From positions 62,001-126,000 of the forward strand of contig CAZXHT010000002.1 in assembly GCA_964640665.1 (NCBI GenBank): DNA of 64,000 bases, given 5' to 3'. The DNA comes from DATKYQ01 sp964640665. GTDB lineage: Bacteria > Myxococcota > B64-G9. This document shows, one piece after another, positions 9,135 to 17,008 of the stretch. Position numbers and translations under genes: made by a program. Positions within the stretch are counted from its first letter, which is position 1, and every line of letters starts with the position of its first letter. Below the pieces are notes generated by a model. It worked only from the letters and a program-made list of their open reading frames with translations. It was not told the origin of the DNA and made no database searches.

Positions 9135-9854
9135 TCAGAGCCGGTCACGTAGCCTGAAGATCCAGATCAGGCGGCCGACGTTATACAAGGCCCGCGGCAC
9201 CCTGCGTACCAGGTTTATGGTTGGATCGCGTTTTTCGCGCAGGGTCAACGGCAGTTCGACCAAGTCCAGGCCGGCCCGTTCGGCGCGGATGACGAGTTCC
9301 GAGGCGAACAGGTTCTGCCCCACTACACAGCGCTTGACCACATCGACGACATCCGCCCACAAGAAGGCCTTGGGCCCGTGCGTGTCCGTCCCGCGAAACC
9401 CGGCCCCGATGCTGAGCATGCCGCTCAGCACCCGCGAGGCCAGGTTGCGCACGAACGGGCGTTCGTCGCGAGCGCCGGGGGCCAACTTCGAGCCGACTAC
9501 CATCCGGGCCCGGCCGGAGCGCAGAAGTCCCAGCGCCGAGCGATAAAAATCGGTGTCGCACAAATCGATTTCGTCGCAGATGCAGTATTTCCCGCGAGCA
9601 TCGAGGATACCGGCCTTGAGAGCCCGGCCGTAATCGGGGTTTTCCAGGTGAATGCACCTGACGGCAGGATAACGCATCTGAAGCGCCCGCGCCTCTTCCC
9701 GGGTACCGTCATTGCTTCCATTCTCTGCCAGAATGATTTCGAATGATGCGGCAATGTCCGGCAAGCGCATAAGCAGGCCGGCCACCGAGTCAGTCACTAT
9801 GGGCCGCTCATTGTAGACCGGGATGACTATGGAAACCTCTGGCGCGGCTGGCAT
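9135..9854 (-). CDS. Family 2 glycosyltransferase
   Basis: A 239-residue GT-A glycosyltransferase. The N-terminus VSIVIPVYNERP, the NGSNDGT nucleotide-sugar loop (residues ~46–52) and an acidic DEIDLCD segment in place of the usual DxD identify family 2, in a form close to dolichyl-phosphate-mannose synthase-like enzymes. No membrane helix is evident. It is followed after 9 bases by the deacetylase gene, a pairing that recalls the transfer of an N-acetyl sugar to a lipid carrier followed by deacetylation; that is inference. Confidence 0.87.
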   Translation of the reverse strand: MPAAPEVSIVIPVYNERPIVTDSVAGLLMRLPDIAASFEIILAENGSNDGTREEARALQMRYPAVRCIHLENPDYGRALKAGILDARGKYCICDEIDLCDTDFYRSALGLLRSGRARMVVGSKLAPGARDERPFVRNLASRVLSGMLSIGAGFRGTDTHGPKAFLWADVVDVVKRCVVGQNLFASELVIRAERAGLDLVELPLTLREKRDPTINLVRRVPRALYNVGRLIWIFRLRDRL

Positions 9855-9909
9855 GCCGAGAAAGCTAGCATTAATCAGCCGCGGGTTCCAACAGCGAGTT
9901 AAGGAGTTG

Positions 9910-9945
9910 TTGAGAAGTTACACTGAAACAGACTAACATTGAGCC
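9910..9945 (+). promoter_or_regulatory. Candidate promoter for a leaderless GH57 mRNA
   Basis: TTGAGA (9910–9915), an 18-base spacer and TAACAT (9934–9939) lie so that only six bases separate the -10 box from the ATG at 9946. Transcription would begin at or next to the start codon, which fits the absence of a Shine–Dalgarno sequence there. Confidence 0.4.
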
Positions 9946-12402
9946 ATGTCGGGGAAAATACACGTCATCGTTCACGGTCACTTCTACCAGCCGCCCAGGG
10001 AAAATCCCTGGAGCGGGAGAATCGAGCGCCAGCCGTCGGCCGCGCCATTCCATGACTGGAACGAGCGCGTCACCAAAGAATGTTACGCACCCAACACGCA
10101 CAGCCGGATCCAGGACAATCGGGGCCGCTTGGTCGAGGTGGTCAACAACTTCGAGCACATCAGTTTCAACTTCGGCCCGACGTTGCTGTCCTACCTGGAG
10201 AGCGAGCACCCGGATACCTATCGGCGCATCATCCAGGCGGACGAGATCAGCGCGAACGCTCGCGGATACGGCAACGCCATGGCCCAGTGTTACAACCACA
10301 TGATCATGCCCCTGGCGTCGGCACGGGACCGCTGGACCCAGATCCAGTGGGGGCTTGCCGATTTCCGGACTCGCTTCAGGCGCGAGCCGTCCGGCATGTG
10401 GTTGCCGGAGACGGCCGTCAACGAGGAGACCCTGTGCGACCTGGTGCGGGCGGGGATCGAGTTCATCCTGCTTTCTCCGTCCCAGGTCGAGGCCTACCGC
10501 CGGCTGGACGGCGGATCCTGGCGGGACGGCCCCCCGCCGACCGATCGCCCCTATCTTTGTCGCACTCCGGCCGGGGATATCGACATCTTGTTCTACCATG
10601 CCGGCCTGAGTTCGGCCGTGGCCTTCGAACACCTGCTGCGCAACGCCGCCATCTTCGCAGATCGTATCGCCGGGGCGGCGCGGGAAAGCGATCTCGAAGG
10701 AGACCGGTTGGTCTTCGTCTGCTCGGACGGCGAGAGTTACGGACATCACGAGAAACTCGGGGACATGTGTCTGGCCTACCTGGCCACGCAGGAATTGCCG
10801 GCCAGGAACATGCTGATGACGAGTCCCCGGTGCTATCTCGCCGGGCACCGGCCGGCGTTCGAGGTCCGCCTCAAGCCGGGGCGGGACGGCCAGGGCACCG
10901 CCTGGAGCTGTGCCCACGGGGTTGACCGCTGGCAGGCTGACTGTGGTTGTTCGGACGGCGGCCGGCCCGGGTGGAACCAGGCCTGGCGCGGGCCACTCAG
11001 GCGTGCCTTCGATGAACTGCGGGACGAGATCGATCCCCTTTTCGAACGCCGGGGACTTGCCTATCTGAACGATCCATGGGCGGCCAGGGATGACTACATC
11101 AAGGTTGTTCTGGGAAAACCCCTCGGGTCTGCCCAGGCATTCTTCACCGAGCACCTGTGTGCCGATGCGCCCGGCGATGCACATACGGCCGTCTTTCGCC
11201 TGATGGAAATGCAGCGCCACGCCATGTTGATGTACACGTCTTGCGGCTGGTTCTTTGCCGACTTGGCCGGGCTGGAAGCGGTGCAGAACATGCGCTACGC
11301 CGCGCGAGCGGCCGAACTGGGCAAGCTCATTGCGGGAACGGCACAGGACTCCGAAATGCGCCGCTGGCTGGAAGAGGCCGGAAGCAACCTTCCCGAGGAG
11401 GACAGCGGCCTTTCCATTCTGAATCGCAGGGTGCTACCCGAGGCCCTGCCGCCCGCTAAAGCTGCTGCACAATACGCCGTGCTCTCGATGCTGCGTGCCG
11501 GAGAGGAGAATGACCGTTCGTGCGGATACAGGATCGAGGTACACGAAAGAAAAATTGCCGCGCGCAGCGGGTTCGAGGCCGGCGTTTACAAACTCACCGT
11601 GGTGGCCGAAAGAACACACGAGGGAGGCACATTCGGCGCGGTGGTGCTGGTCGGCAGCGGCTTGCGCCTGGCGGCCTTCATCGGCCGGGCAAGGCCCGAG
11701 GCAAATCCGCAAGACCCGGAACGGATCCTTTCCGAGTTGGAGCGTGAAGGTTTCGATCAGGCTTGCAGGAACCTTACGGAAAAAACCGGGCACTACTTCG
11801 GGTTGGGTGATCTGTCACCGCAAACCCGCGAACTCGTGGTGGGGGCGCTGCTTGACCCGTTGCTTGCCGAGCTTGGTCGTACCTATGAAGAAGTTTTCAC
11901 GGGCAACGAGTGGCTGGTCGACGCGCTCGTGCCCCTGGGAATAGCCCTGCCGGCGCCCTTGCGCCCGGCGATAGGCTGGGCCGGCTCGGCGCGCTTCAAC
12001 GCGCTGGTCGAGCGATCGCTGGACGACGCCAACCTGGAGCGGGCGGCCGAGTTGGCGGCAAGGCTTTCGGTCCTGAACGTTCCGCTCGACATGCAGTCCG
12101 CGACCAGACGCGTGTCGCACAGATTGATGGAGCTTCTCGAAGACATCCTGGTCGATCCGCGAGCGGAGCGAGTTAGCGCGTTCATGGGCTTGCTACGTGA
12201 CGGCAGGCGAATCGGTCTGGACATCGATGAGGCGACCCTGCAGGTCAGGCTGGGTCTCGCGCTGGGCGGACTGGTCTCCGGATTGCTCGATCCGCGCAAG
12301 CCGGGTGGTGCGGCGCCGGATACGGCCCGGGCAATAGTCGAACTGGCAGATTTACTCAGGCTGGAAACGCAAGGGGCAAGGCTGATGATGGATGGTGACT
12401 GA
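9946..12402 (+). CDS. GH57-like glycosidase with DUF3536 region
   Basis: An 818-residue cytoplasmic protein (no signal peptide) of the glycoside hydrolase 57 type with the DUF3536-like C-terminal extension. Region 1 is HGHFYQPP near the N-terminus, region 3 GMWLPE (E155 as candidate nucleophile) and region 4 FVCSDGESYGHHEK (D261 as candidate acid). GH57 enzymes act on alpha-glucans (amylase, branching or transferase activities); the precise activity of the DUF3536 group is not established. The C-terminal ~350 residues are mostly helical. Its stop lies 3 bases from that of the convergent dipeptidase gene. The sugar-import operon at 45–50 kb would supply a matching substrate. Confidence 0.88.
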   Translation: MSGKIHVIVHGHFYQPPRENPWSGRIERQPSAAPFHDWNERVTKECYAPNTHSRIQDNRGRLVEVVNNFEHISFNFGPTLLSYLESEHPDTYRRIIQADEISANARGYGNAMAQCYNHMIMPLASARDRWTQIQWGLADFRTRFRREPSGMWLPETAVNEETLCDLVRAGIEFILLSPSQVEAYRRLDGGSWRDGPPPTDRPYLCRTPAGDIDILFYHAGLSSAVAFEHLLRNAAIFADRIAGAARESDLEGDRLVFVCSDGESYGHHEKLGDMCLAYLATQELPARNMLMTSPRCYLAGHRPAFEVRLKPGRDGQGTAWSCAHGVDRWQADCGCSDGGRPGWNQAWRGPLRRAFDELRDEIDPLFERRGLAYLNDPWAARDDYIKVVLGKPLGSAQAFFTEHLCADAPGDAHTAVFRLMEMQRHAMLMYTSCGWFFADLAGLEAVQNMRYAARAAELGKLIAGTAQDSEMRRWLEEAGSNLPEEDSGLSILNRRVLPEALPPAKAAAQYAVLSMLRAGEENDRSCGYRIEVHERKIAARSGFEAGVYKLTVVAERTHEGGTFGAVVLVGSGLRLAAFIGRARPEANPQDPERILSELEREGFDQACRNLTEKTGHYFGLGDLSPQTRELVVGALLDPLLAELGRTYEEVFTGNEWLVDALVPLGIALPAPLRPAIGWAGSARFNALVERSLDDANLERAAELAARLSVLNVPLDMQSATRRVSHRLMELLEDILVDPRAERVSAFMGLLRDGRRIGLDIDEATLQVRLGLALGGLVSGLLDPRKPGGAAPDTARAIVELADLLRLETQGARLMMDGD

Positions 12403-12405
12403 TCC

Positions 12406-13416
12406 TCATTCCCATGCCTCGAGCACCCGCAAAAAATTCCCTCCCAGGATCCCGGTGAGTTCCTCTTCGGAAAACCCCCGTTCGAGCAGCTTGGCCGTCA
12501 GGAGCGGCAGATCCGAAGCGTCTTTCATGCCGCGCGGAAGCCAGGTGAAACCGTCCATATCGGTGCCGATCATAAGGTGTTGCGGTCCTACCAACTCGGC
12601 GATGTGGCAATAGACATCGGCGGCCCTATCGAGGCTGCCAAGGATCCCGAAGCGCGACTGGTACCATGGGCACATCAAGACGCCGACGCCACCGCCGGCG
12701 GCAGCCAGGGCCTTGATCTGATCGTCGGTCAGGTAGCGATCCGAGCGGCCATGACGACGCAGGCCGGTGTGGGTGACCACGGGGGGCCGATCGAGTCTCT
12801 CGATGATCTGGTAAAAGGCTGGTTCACTGGTATGAGCCAGATCACACACGATGCCGTGAACCACGCAGGCATCCAATACCTCGCGTCCAAAATCGCTCAA
12901 TCCTCCGTGGACTCGCGGGCCGAAGTGGGCGTCACAAATGCGGTTGGCAATGAAATGCGTCAAGGTCAGCAGGCGCAGACCACGCTCGCGCAGCCAGGCG
13001 ATGCGCTCGATCTTGCGTCCGATTACATGCCCGCCCTCGACGGCAAGCAGCGCGGCAAGCTTTTCCTGGCCGAAGGCCGCCCGGATTCCTCGTGACGAAC
13101 GGACGCGGACAACCTGTTCGGCATTGCGCTCGAGAAGCTTCTCAAAGCTTGCGACGATGCGCCGGCAGGCTTCCCAGGCGCGCAGGCGCAGGGGCGGGGG
13201 CGGCACATAGACGGTAAAGGCCGCGCAGGATATTCGTCCCTCTCTGAGACGAGGCAGGTCGATTACATTGCGCAGAGGGTTCCATAGCAGGGGCGGGCGG
13301 TGGCGCTTGTCGAAGCGCTTCGACAGGTAGTGGCCGGCAAGCAGGAAGTGGCTGTGTGTGTCGATAACCGGCACACGGTTGTGCAATTCAAGAGCGCGTG
13401 TCAGGTAGTCATTCAT
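12406..13416 (-). CDS. Membrane dipeptidase (peptidase family M19)
   Basis: A 336-residue amidohydrolase-fold metallopeptidase related to renal dipeptidase, which cleaves dipeptides (often containing D-residues) with two zinc ions. The first metal motif is DTHSHF (residues ~19–24; family form HxD), followed by VEGGH with the bridging Glu, DLAHTSE, VTHTGLR (metal and catalytic His) and IGTDMDGF with the late Asp. All key ligands are thus visible. No signal peptide is seen, so it is probably cytoplasmic. It is divergent from the oxidoreductase gene and convergent with the GH57 gene. Confidence 0.88.
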   Translation of the reverse strand: MNDYLTRALELHNRVPVIDTHSHFLLAGHYLSKRFDKRHRPPLLWNPLRNVIDLPRLREGRISCAAFTVYVPPPPLRLRAWEACRRIVASFEKLLERNAEQVVRVRSSRGIRAAFGQEKLAALLAVEGGHVIGRKIERIAWLRERGLRLLTLTHFIANRICDAHFGPRVHGGLSDFGREVLDACVVHGIVCDLAHTSEPAFYQIIERLDRPPVVTHTGLRRHGRSDRYLTDDQIKALAAAGGGVGVLMCPWYQSRFGILGSLDRAADVYCHIAELVGPQHLMIGTDMDGFTWLPRGMKDASDLPLLTAKLLERGFSEEELTGILGGNFLRVLEAWE

Positions 13417-13474
13417 TTTATCGAGCCGAGCTTATCTGGTAATTCTGACCTTAGAGCATCTAAATACACTGCGG

Positions 13475-13487
13475 GACACAATGTGTC
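13475..13487. promoter_or_regulatory. Short perfect palindrome between divergent genes
   Basis: GACACA-A-TGTGTC is a perfect 13-base dyad between the divergently read dipeptidase and oxidoreductase genes, a typical place for a dimeric regulator. It covers the ATG at 13481 that would extend the oxidoreductase frame, which is one reason for placing that gene's start further downstream. Confidence 0.35.
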
Positions 13488-13552
13488 AACGACCTCGATT
13501 TGACCCGGGATGGGGTATTGGCTATGTTTTCGCCAGGGAGCGTAGCCATATC

Positions 13553-14758
13553 GTGGATGAGCGGCAACCAGGACCAGAGCGCGGCGGCGGGGTGTTTACT
13601 CCGATCGAGATCGGTCCGCTCAAGCTTCGCAATCGGGTGATCAAGGCGGCAACCTTCGAGGGTATGACTCCGGGAGGTTTACCGTCGGATGATCTAGTCG
13701 AACACCATCGGCGGGTGGCGGCCGGGGGCGCCGGCATGACCACCGTGGCATATTGCTCCGTATCGCCCGAGGGTTTAACGTTTCCCGACCAGATGCACAT
13801 GCGCCCGGAGATCGTGCCCGGCCTTAGCAGGCTTACGGCGGCTGTTCATCACGAGGGCGCCACGGCCGCCCTGCAACTGGGGCACGCCGGTTACTTCGCC
13901 TCGCGTAAGGCCGCCGGCTGTCGTCCGGTCGGGGCGTCGCGGGTACTCAATCTGTATACTCTGACCCGCCCGCGAGTCATGAACCCGGCCGACATGGAGA
14001 GAATTCGCGACGATTTCGCCAAGGCCACGACGTTGGCCGCCGAGGCAGGGTTCGACGCCGTCGAGGTCCACCTTGGCCACGGCTACCTTCTGAGCCAGTT
14101 CCTGTCTCCCTACACCAACCGGCGCCGTGACATGTTCGGCGGGGATATCGAGGCGCGCCTGCGCTTTCCGATCGAGGTTGTCAAGGCCGTCCGTGGGGCC
14201 GCCGGCAGCAAGATGGCGGTGCTGGTCAAGGCCAACCTCGAAGACGGGTTCAAAGGCGGGTTGGGGATCGAAGAAGCGATTGAAGTGGCCCGGGCGCTCG
14301 AAGCGAACGCCGTTGACGCAATCGTGCTCAGCGGCGGGTTCGTCAGCCGGACACCCTTTTACATGCTGCGCGGCGACCTGCCGGTGGCCGAGATGGTTCG
14401 CAACGAGAAGAAGAGACTGCGCCGAATCGGCCTCAGGCTTTTCGGACGAATCTTCGTCAAGGTCTATCCTTTCGAGGAAATGTTCTTCTTCGAACAGGCG
14501 CAGAAGGTGCGCCGGGCTGTGAAGGTTCCTCTGTGTCTGCTCGGCGGAATACGTTCGTTGGCCAACATCGAAAAGGCCATGAGCGCCGGTTTCGATCTGA
14601 TCTCGATGGGCCGCCCGCTGATTCTAGATCCGGACCTGGTTTTGCACATGAAGGCCGGGAAGTGCGACGCCTCGGTCTGCGAGCCCTGCAACCTGTGCGT
14701 GGCGCGCATGGAGGCCGGAGGAATAATCTGCGCCCATCCGCGCCTGGGCGCCTCGTGA
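13553..14758 (+). CDS. NADH:flavin oxidoreductase, Old Yellow Enzyme / 2,4-dienoyl-CoA reductase-like
   Basis: A ~401-residue FMN TIM-barrel protein. It begins FTPIEIGPLKLRNRVI, has QLGHAG (FMN/substrate contacts), VEVHLGHGYLLSQFLSP (active-site region) and SMGRPLILDP (phosphate site). The C-terminal cysteines CEPCNLC plus a Cys ten residues later match the 4Fe-4S ligand pattern of dienoyl-CoA reductase and trimethylamine dehydrogenase, but the second, NAD(P)-binding half of those proteins is absent, so electrons must come from a separate partner. GTG 13553 is preferred, with GGGAG 12 bases upstream; ATG 13481 is the alternative. Likely substrates are enoyl-CoA or other activated alkenes, which would fit an anaerobic aromatic or fatty-acid degrader. 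Confidence 0.87.
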   Translation: MDERQPGPERGGGVFTPIEIGPLKLRNRVIKAATFEGMTPGGLPSDDLVEHHRRVAAGGAGMTTVAYCSVSPEGLTFPDQMHMRPEIVPGLSRLTAAVHHEGATAALQLGHAGYFASRKAAGCRPVGASRVLNLYTLTRPRVMNPADMERIRDDFAKATTLAAEAGFDAVEVHLGHGYLLSQFLSPYTNRRRDMFGGDIEARLRFPIEVVKAVRGAAGSKMAVLVKANLEDGFKGGLGIEEAIEVARALEANAVDAIVLSGGFVSRTPFYMLRGDLPVAEMVRNEKKRLRRIGLRLFGRIFVKVYPFEEMFFFEQAQKVRRAVKVPLCLLGGIRSLANIEKAMSAGFDLISMGRPLILDPDLVLHMKAGKCDASVCEPCNLCVARMEAGGIICAHPRLGAS

Positions 14759-14763
14759 AGCTT

Positions 14764-14865
14764 CTACCTCTGGAATACGCTGACTCCAGCCTTGCGGGCG
14801 GAGTTCGGCTTCTCGTCGGGGATGGTCCAGGCAAAGGCCAAAGAGCAGTCGAGCACCAATTTCAT
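14764..14865 (-). pseudogene. Truncated PIN-domain (VapC-type) toxin remnant
   Basis: Immediately after the antitoxin, with stop and start overlapping as TGATG, a 33-codon frame reads MKLVLDCSLAFAWTIPDE and then ends. The first 18 residues match the first strand and helix of PIN toxins, including the first acidic metal ligand Asp6. The rest of the ~130-residue domain is missing, and the oxidoreductase stop lies five bases beyond. The toxin therefore appears deleted, leaving an orphan antitoxin. Confidence 0.6.
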
Positions 14866-15119
14866 CAGAAGCGGCGTCCTTCATCAATCAACTTACTAAT
14901 ACTCAGGCCGGGTCCCACCCTTTTCCTGATCTCGCGGAACTTTTCCAGGATTTCGGCGAAGTCCGGTTCATGGTCATCTTCATTATAAGGAACCAGGCGG
15001 GCCACGACCTTGCCGCGACGGCGGATGACGAAGGAACGTCCCTTCTCGGTTTCGCGGAGAAGCTCGGCCAGGCGGGTCTTGGCTTCGAAGGAACCAATTT
15101 CATCTTCATGGACAACCAA
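14865..15119 (-). CDS. Phd/YefM-type antitoxin
   Basis: An 84-residue antitoxin of the Phd/YefM fold. The N-terminal part (GSFEAKTRLAELLRETEKG…RRRGKVVARLVPY) is the DNA-binding and dimer module; the C-terminal acidic and basic tail would bind the toxin. The start is a TTG at 15119, supported by AAGGAGG eight bases upstream. Its partner PIN toxin survives only as a stub, so this may act as a solitary repressor or neutralise a toxin encoded elsewhere. Confidence 0.8.
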   Translation of the reverse strand: MVVHEDEIGSFEAKTRLAELLRETEKGRSFVIRRRGKVVARLVPYNEDDHEPDFAEILEKFREIRKRVGPGLSISKLIDEGRRF

Positions 15120-15151
15120 CTGGAATACCTCCTTGTTGTCTTCTGTAAACC

Positions 15152-15180
15152 AGTTTATTAAATCAGTAGAATAACGTCAA
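15152..15180 (-). promoter_or_regulatory. Promoter of the orphan antitoxin gene
   Basis: Minus-strand -35 TTGACG (15180–15175), a 17-base spacer and -10 TAAACT (15157–15152), followed by the strong ribosome site of the antitoxin gene. No other gene lies upstream on this strand within 2 kb. Confidence 0.45.
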
Positions 15181-15289
15181 GGGAAGAAGGGGACGGCGGA
15201 GAAGATCATCACGTGGAAAAGCACCTCGACTCAGATGATTTATTGCCATTTCCTGAAATAGTATCGGATCTTCTTAATCGACATGTTTC

Positions 15290-15318
15290 TTGAAGGTCGA
15301 TGTAGATATTGGTACACT
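15290..15318 (+). promoter_or_regulatory. Candidate promoter for the sce7726-family gene
   Basis: TTGAAG (15290–15295), a 17-base spacer and TACACT (15313–15318) stand about 50 bases before the ATG at 15375. The surrounding 15181–15374 stretch is AT-rich and holds no other recognisable element. Confidence 0.35.
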
Positions 15319-15374
15319 GTTCTTGTAAAAAGATATATTAGCTCTCATTGACACCTCATGGGCTGGTATTCACG

Positions 15375-15992
15375 ATGAACGACACGCAGATTCGGGAAGG
15401 CCTCCATAAAAAATTACTGAAGAGGCATCATATTTGTAAGGATACACTCGTTGTCAACGAGTTGGGCCTGAGACATGGTACTAACCGGGCTGACATTGTT
15501 GTAATAAATGGGAACCTTGTCGGATACGAGATCAAGAGTGACAAAGACTCATTGCACCGACTCAAAGAACAAGTACCCGCGTATACCTCGGTTTTTGACT
15601 GGTCTTCGGTGGTGGTTGGCACTCGACACAAGACGGTGATTGAATCGTTGGTGCCTGACAACTGGGGAGTAATAGTGTCATACCAAGGTCCCAGAGGCGG
15701 TGTCCACTTTGAAACGCTACGTGTGGCTCGCAGGAACCAAGCAGTGGATCCTTTCGCGATTGCACAACTACTCTGGCGAGATGAAGCCGTGGCTATCCTT
15801 GCGGAGAAAGATGTGCCAGCGCGAGTACTGCGACAGTGCCGTTCTGTGCTCTACAAGCATCTCGTGGAAATGCTCAGTCTATCGGAATTGCAGAGTCGGG
15901 TCAGGGCTTTCCTGAAGAACCGTAGAAACTGGCGACATCCCGCACAACCTTTTCAAGATGGTGGTTTGTGCCGACCCACCGCCAAGTTGTAA
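15375..15992 (+). CDS. sce7726 family protein, PD-(D/E)xK nuclease-like
   Basis: A 205-residue protein whose N-terminus MNDTQIREGL and following LVVNELGLRHGTNRADI, VVINGNLVGYEIKSD match the sce7726 family. E29, D40 and E52-x-K54 are spaced like a PD-(D/E)xK nuclease core (D…ExK), so a DNA- or RNA-cleaving role is plausible but undemonstrated. ATG 15375 is chosen because the family begins MND; a TTG at 15348 is the alternative. Base composition is clearly lower in GC than the flanking backbone. Its last 30 codons overlap those of the convergent beta-family gene by 92 bases. It belongs to the accessory cluster at 15.4–18.8 kb. Confidence 0.8.
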   Translation: MNDTQIREGLHKKLLKRHHICKDTLVVNELGLRHGTNRADIVVINGNLVGYEIKSDKDSLHRLKEQVPAYTSVFDWSSVVVGTRHKTVIESLVPDNWGVIVSYQGPRGGVHFETLRVARRNQAVDPFAIAQLLWRDEAVAILAEKDVPARVLRQCRSVLYKHLVEMLSLSELQSRVRAFLKNRRNWRHPAQPFQDGGLCRPTAKL

Positions 15993-16995
15993 GGTTGCCC
16001 GTTGTTTCAGTGCCGCCTGCGCAGCCTTTAATGTACTCGTCCCCTTTTGAGAAACTGTCCCCACAGTAGCCTTGTGAATCCATGACTGTTCGGCAATGGC
16101 CTTTGTACTGCCCGAATTTATGGTCTCGGACATTCGGTCCTTTGACCACAAACCAGGCATCATCGATTGCGTACCTGATGCTTGCCGATGGCTTCACCTT
16201 TCGCATGTCCACCAACAGAACCTGCGGGTGGCTGATTGTATAGTCTCCAAAGGTGGGGATTCGAGAACTACCAAGCCTGCTGGCTACTTTCTTGTAAAGA
16301 AGCCATTCATAGCGTTCAATAACTGAAGGACTATGCTTCACTTCTGCCATTGACTGTGGAAACGAGGCACCTAGAAGGATGAATGTTCTCCACTTCTTCA
16401 GGTATGGTATTCGTTCGATGATCGCTTGCACGAGTTTGCTGAAGCCTTCAAGAGGGAGGAAATTGGGTGACCCCAAGTCGAGGACGAGGTCACACTCATT
16501 TGCCCTCATCTCCATGAGCTTCAATAACTTATTGAGGTTGACCTCAAGGCTTGATCTGTTGGCTAGTTCAATTCCTATACGTAGACAGAGACCTTTTTTA
16601 TCCTTGCTGATAGCACGCTTGACTGAACTCTGGTAGCGATGATCTCTCTCCAGCCCAGTTACAGGTACCGCATGACATTTCTCAGCTCGGAGTTCATTGA
16701 AAACATAGTCGACCGGGTGCCTTCGGCTCTTCATCATTGTCTTCGAATCCAACAGATTGAGATCTACAAAGCAAGGCTGTTGTCCCCACTTTGTACTGAC
16801 TCGCTTGGCGAAGGGTTCCAGGTGCTCATCGACTGTCCTCTTGTCAGACTGTGCCTCAAAATCGAAACCGATTTCCGGAACCTCTATGAACGGAGTAAGT
16901 GAACGCTTTGCTGACTTGGATAGCCGCAGCACGGCCTGATACTCCCCCTGTTTCCATCGGAGGCACGGAACATAATGTTCATGGTCGAATCTCAT
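15901..16995 (-). CDS. Beta family protein (T4 'beta protein' type)
   Basis: A 364-residue cytoplasmic protein that starts MRFDHEHYVPCLRWKQGEY, the hallmark of the phage-T4 beta-protein family, and closes with the conserved GTNHHLEKVVRDVASF. The biochemical function of the family is unknown; members occur in phages and in bacterial accessory clusters. The start at 16995 is fixed by AAAGGAGG seven bases upstream; a longer frame from 17019 would overlap the upstream gene. It is the third gene of an operon (DUF6932, HTH–ImmA/IrrE, beta), 13 bases after the protease gene, and overlaps the sce7726 gene tail to tail. Confidence 0.8.
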   Translation of the reverse strand: MRFDHEHYVPCLRWKQGEYQAVLRLSKSAKRSLTPFIEVPEIGFDFEAQSDKRTVDEHLEPFAKRVSTKWGQQPCFVDLNLLDSKTMMKSRRHPVDYVFNELRAEKCHAVPVTGLERDHRYQSSVKRAISKDKKGLCLRIGIELANRSSLEVNLNKLLKLMEMRANECDLVLDLGSPNFLPLEGFSKLVQAIIERIPYLKKWRTFILLGASFPQSMAEVKHSPSVIERYEWLLYKKVASRLGSSRIPTFGDYTISHPQVLLVDMRKVKPSASIRYAIDDAWFVVKGPNVRDHKFGQYKGHCRTVMDSQGYCGDSFSKGDEYIKGCAGGTETTGNLTTWRWVGTNHHLEKVVRDVASFYGSSGKP

Positions 16996-17008
16996 CGTAA
17001 ACCTCCTT

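Noticed and set aside
9871..11220. 449-codon minus-strand frame opposite the GH57 gene
   Set aside because: No recognisable motif, and it lies entirely against conserved GH57 coding sequence.
13481..13552. Upstream ATG for the flavin oxidoreductase
   Set aside because: The ATG lies inside a palindrome, has no ribosome site, and precedes the conserved N-terminus by an unrelated stretch. It is kept only as an alternative.
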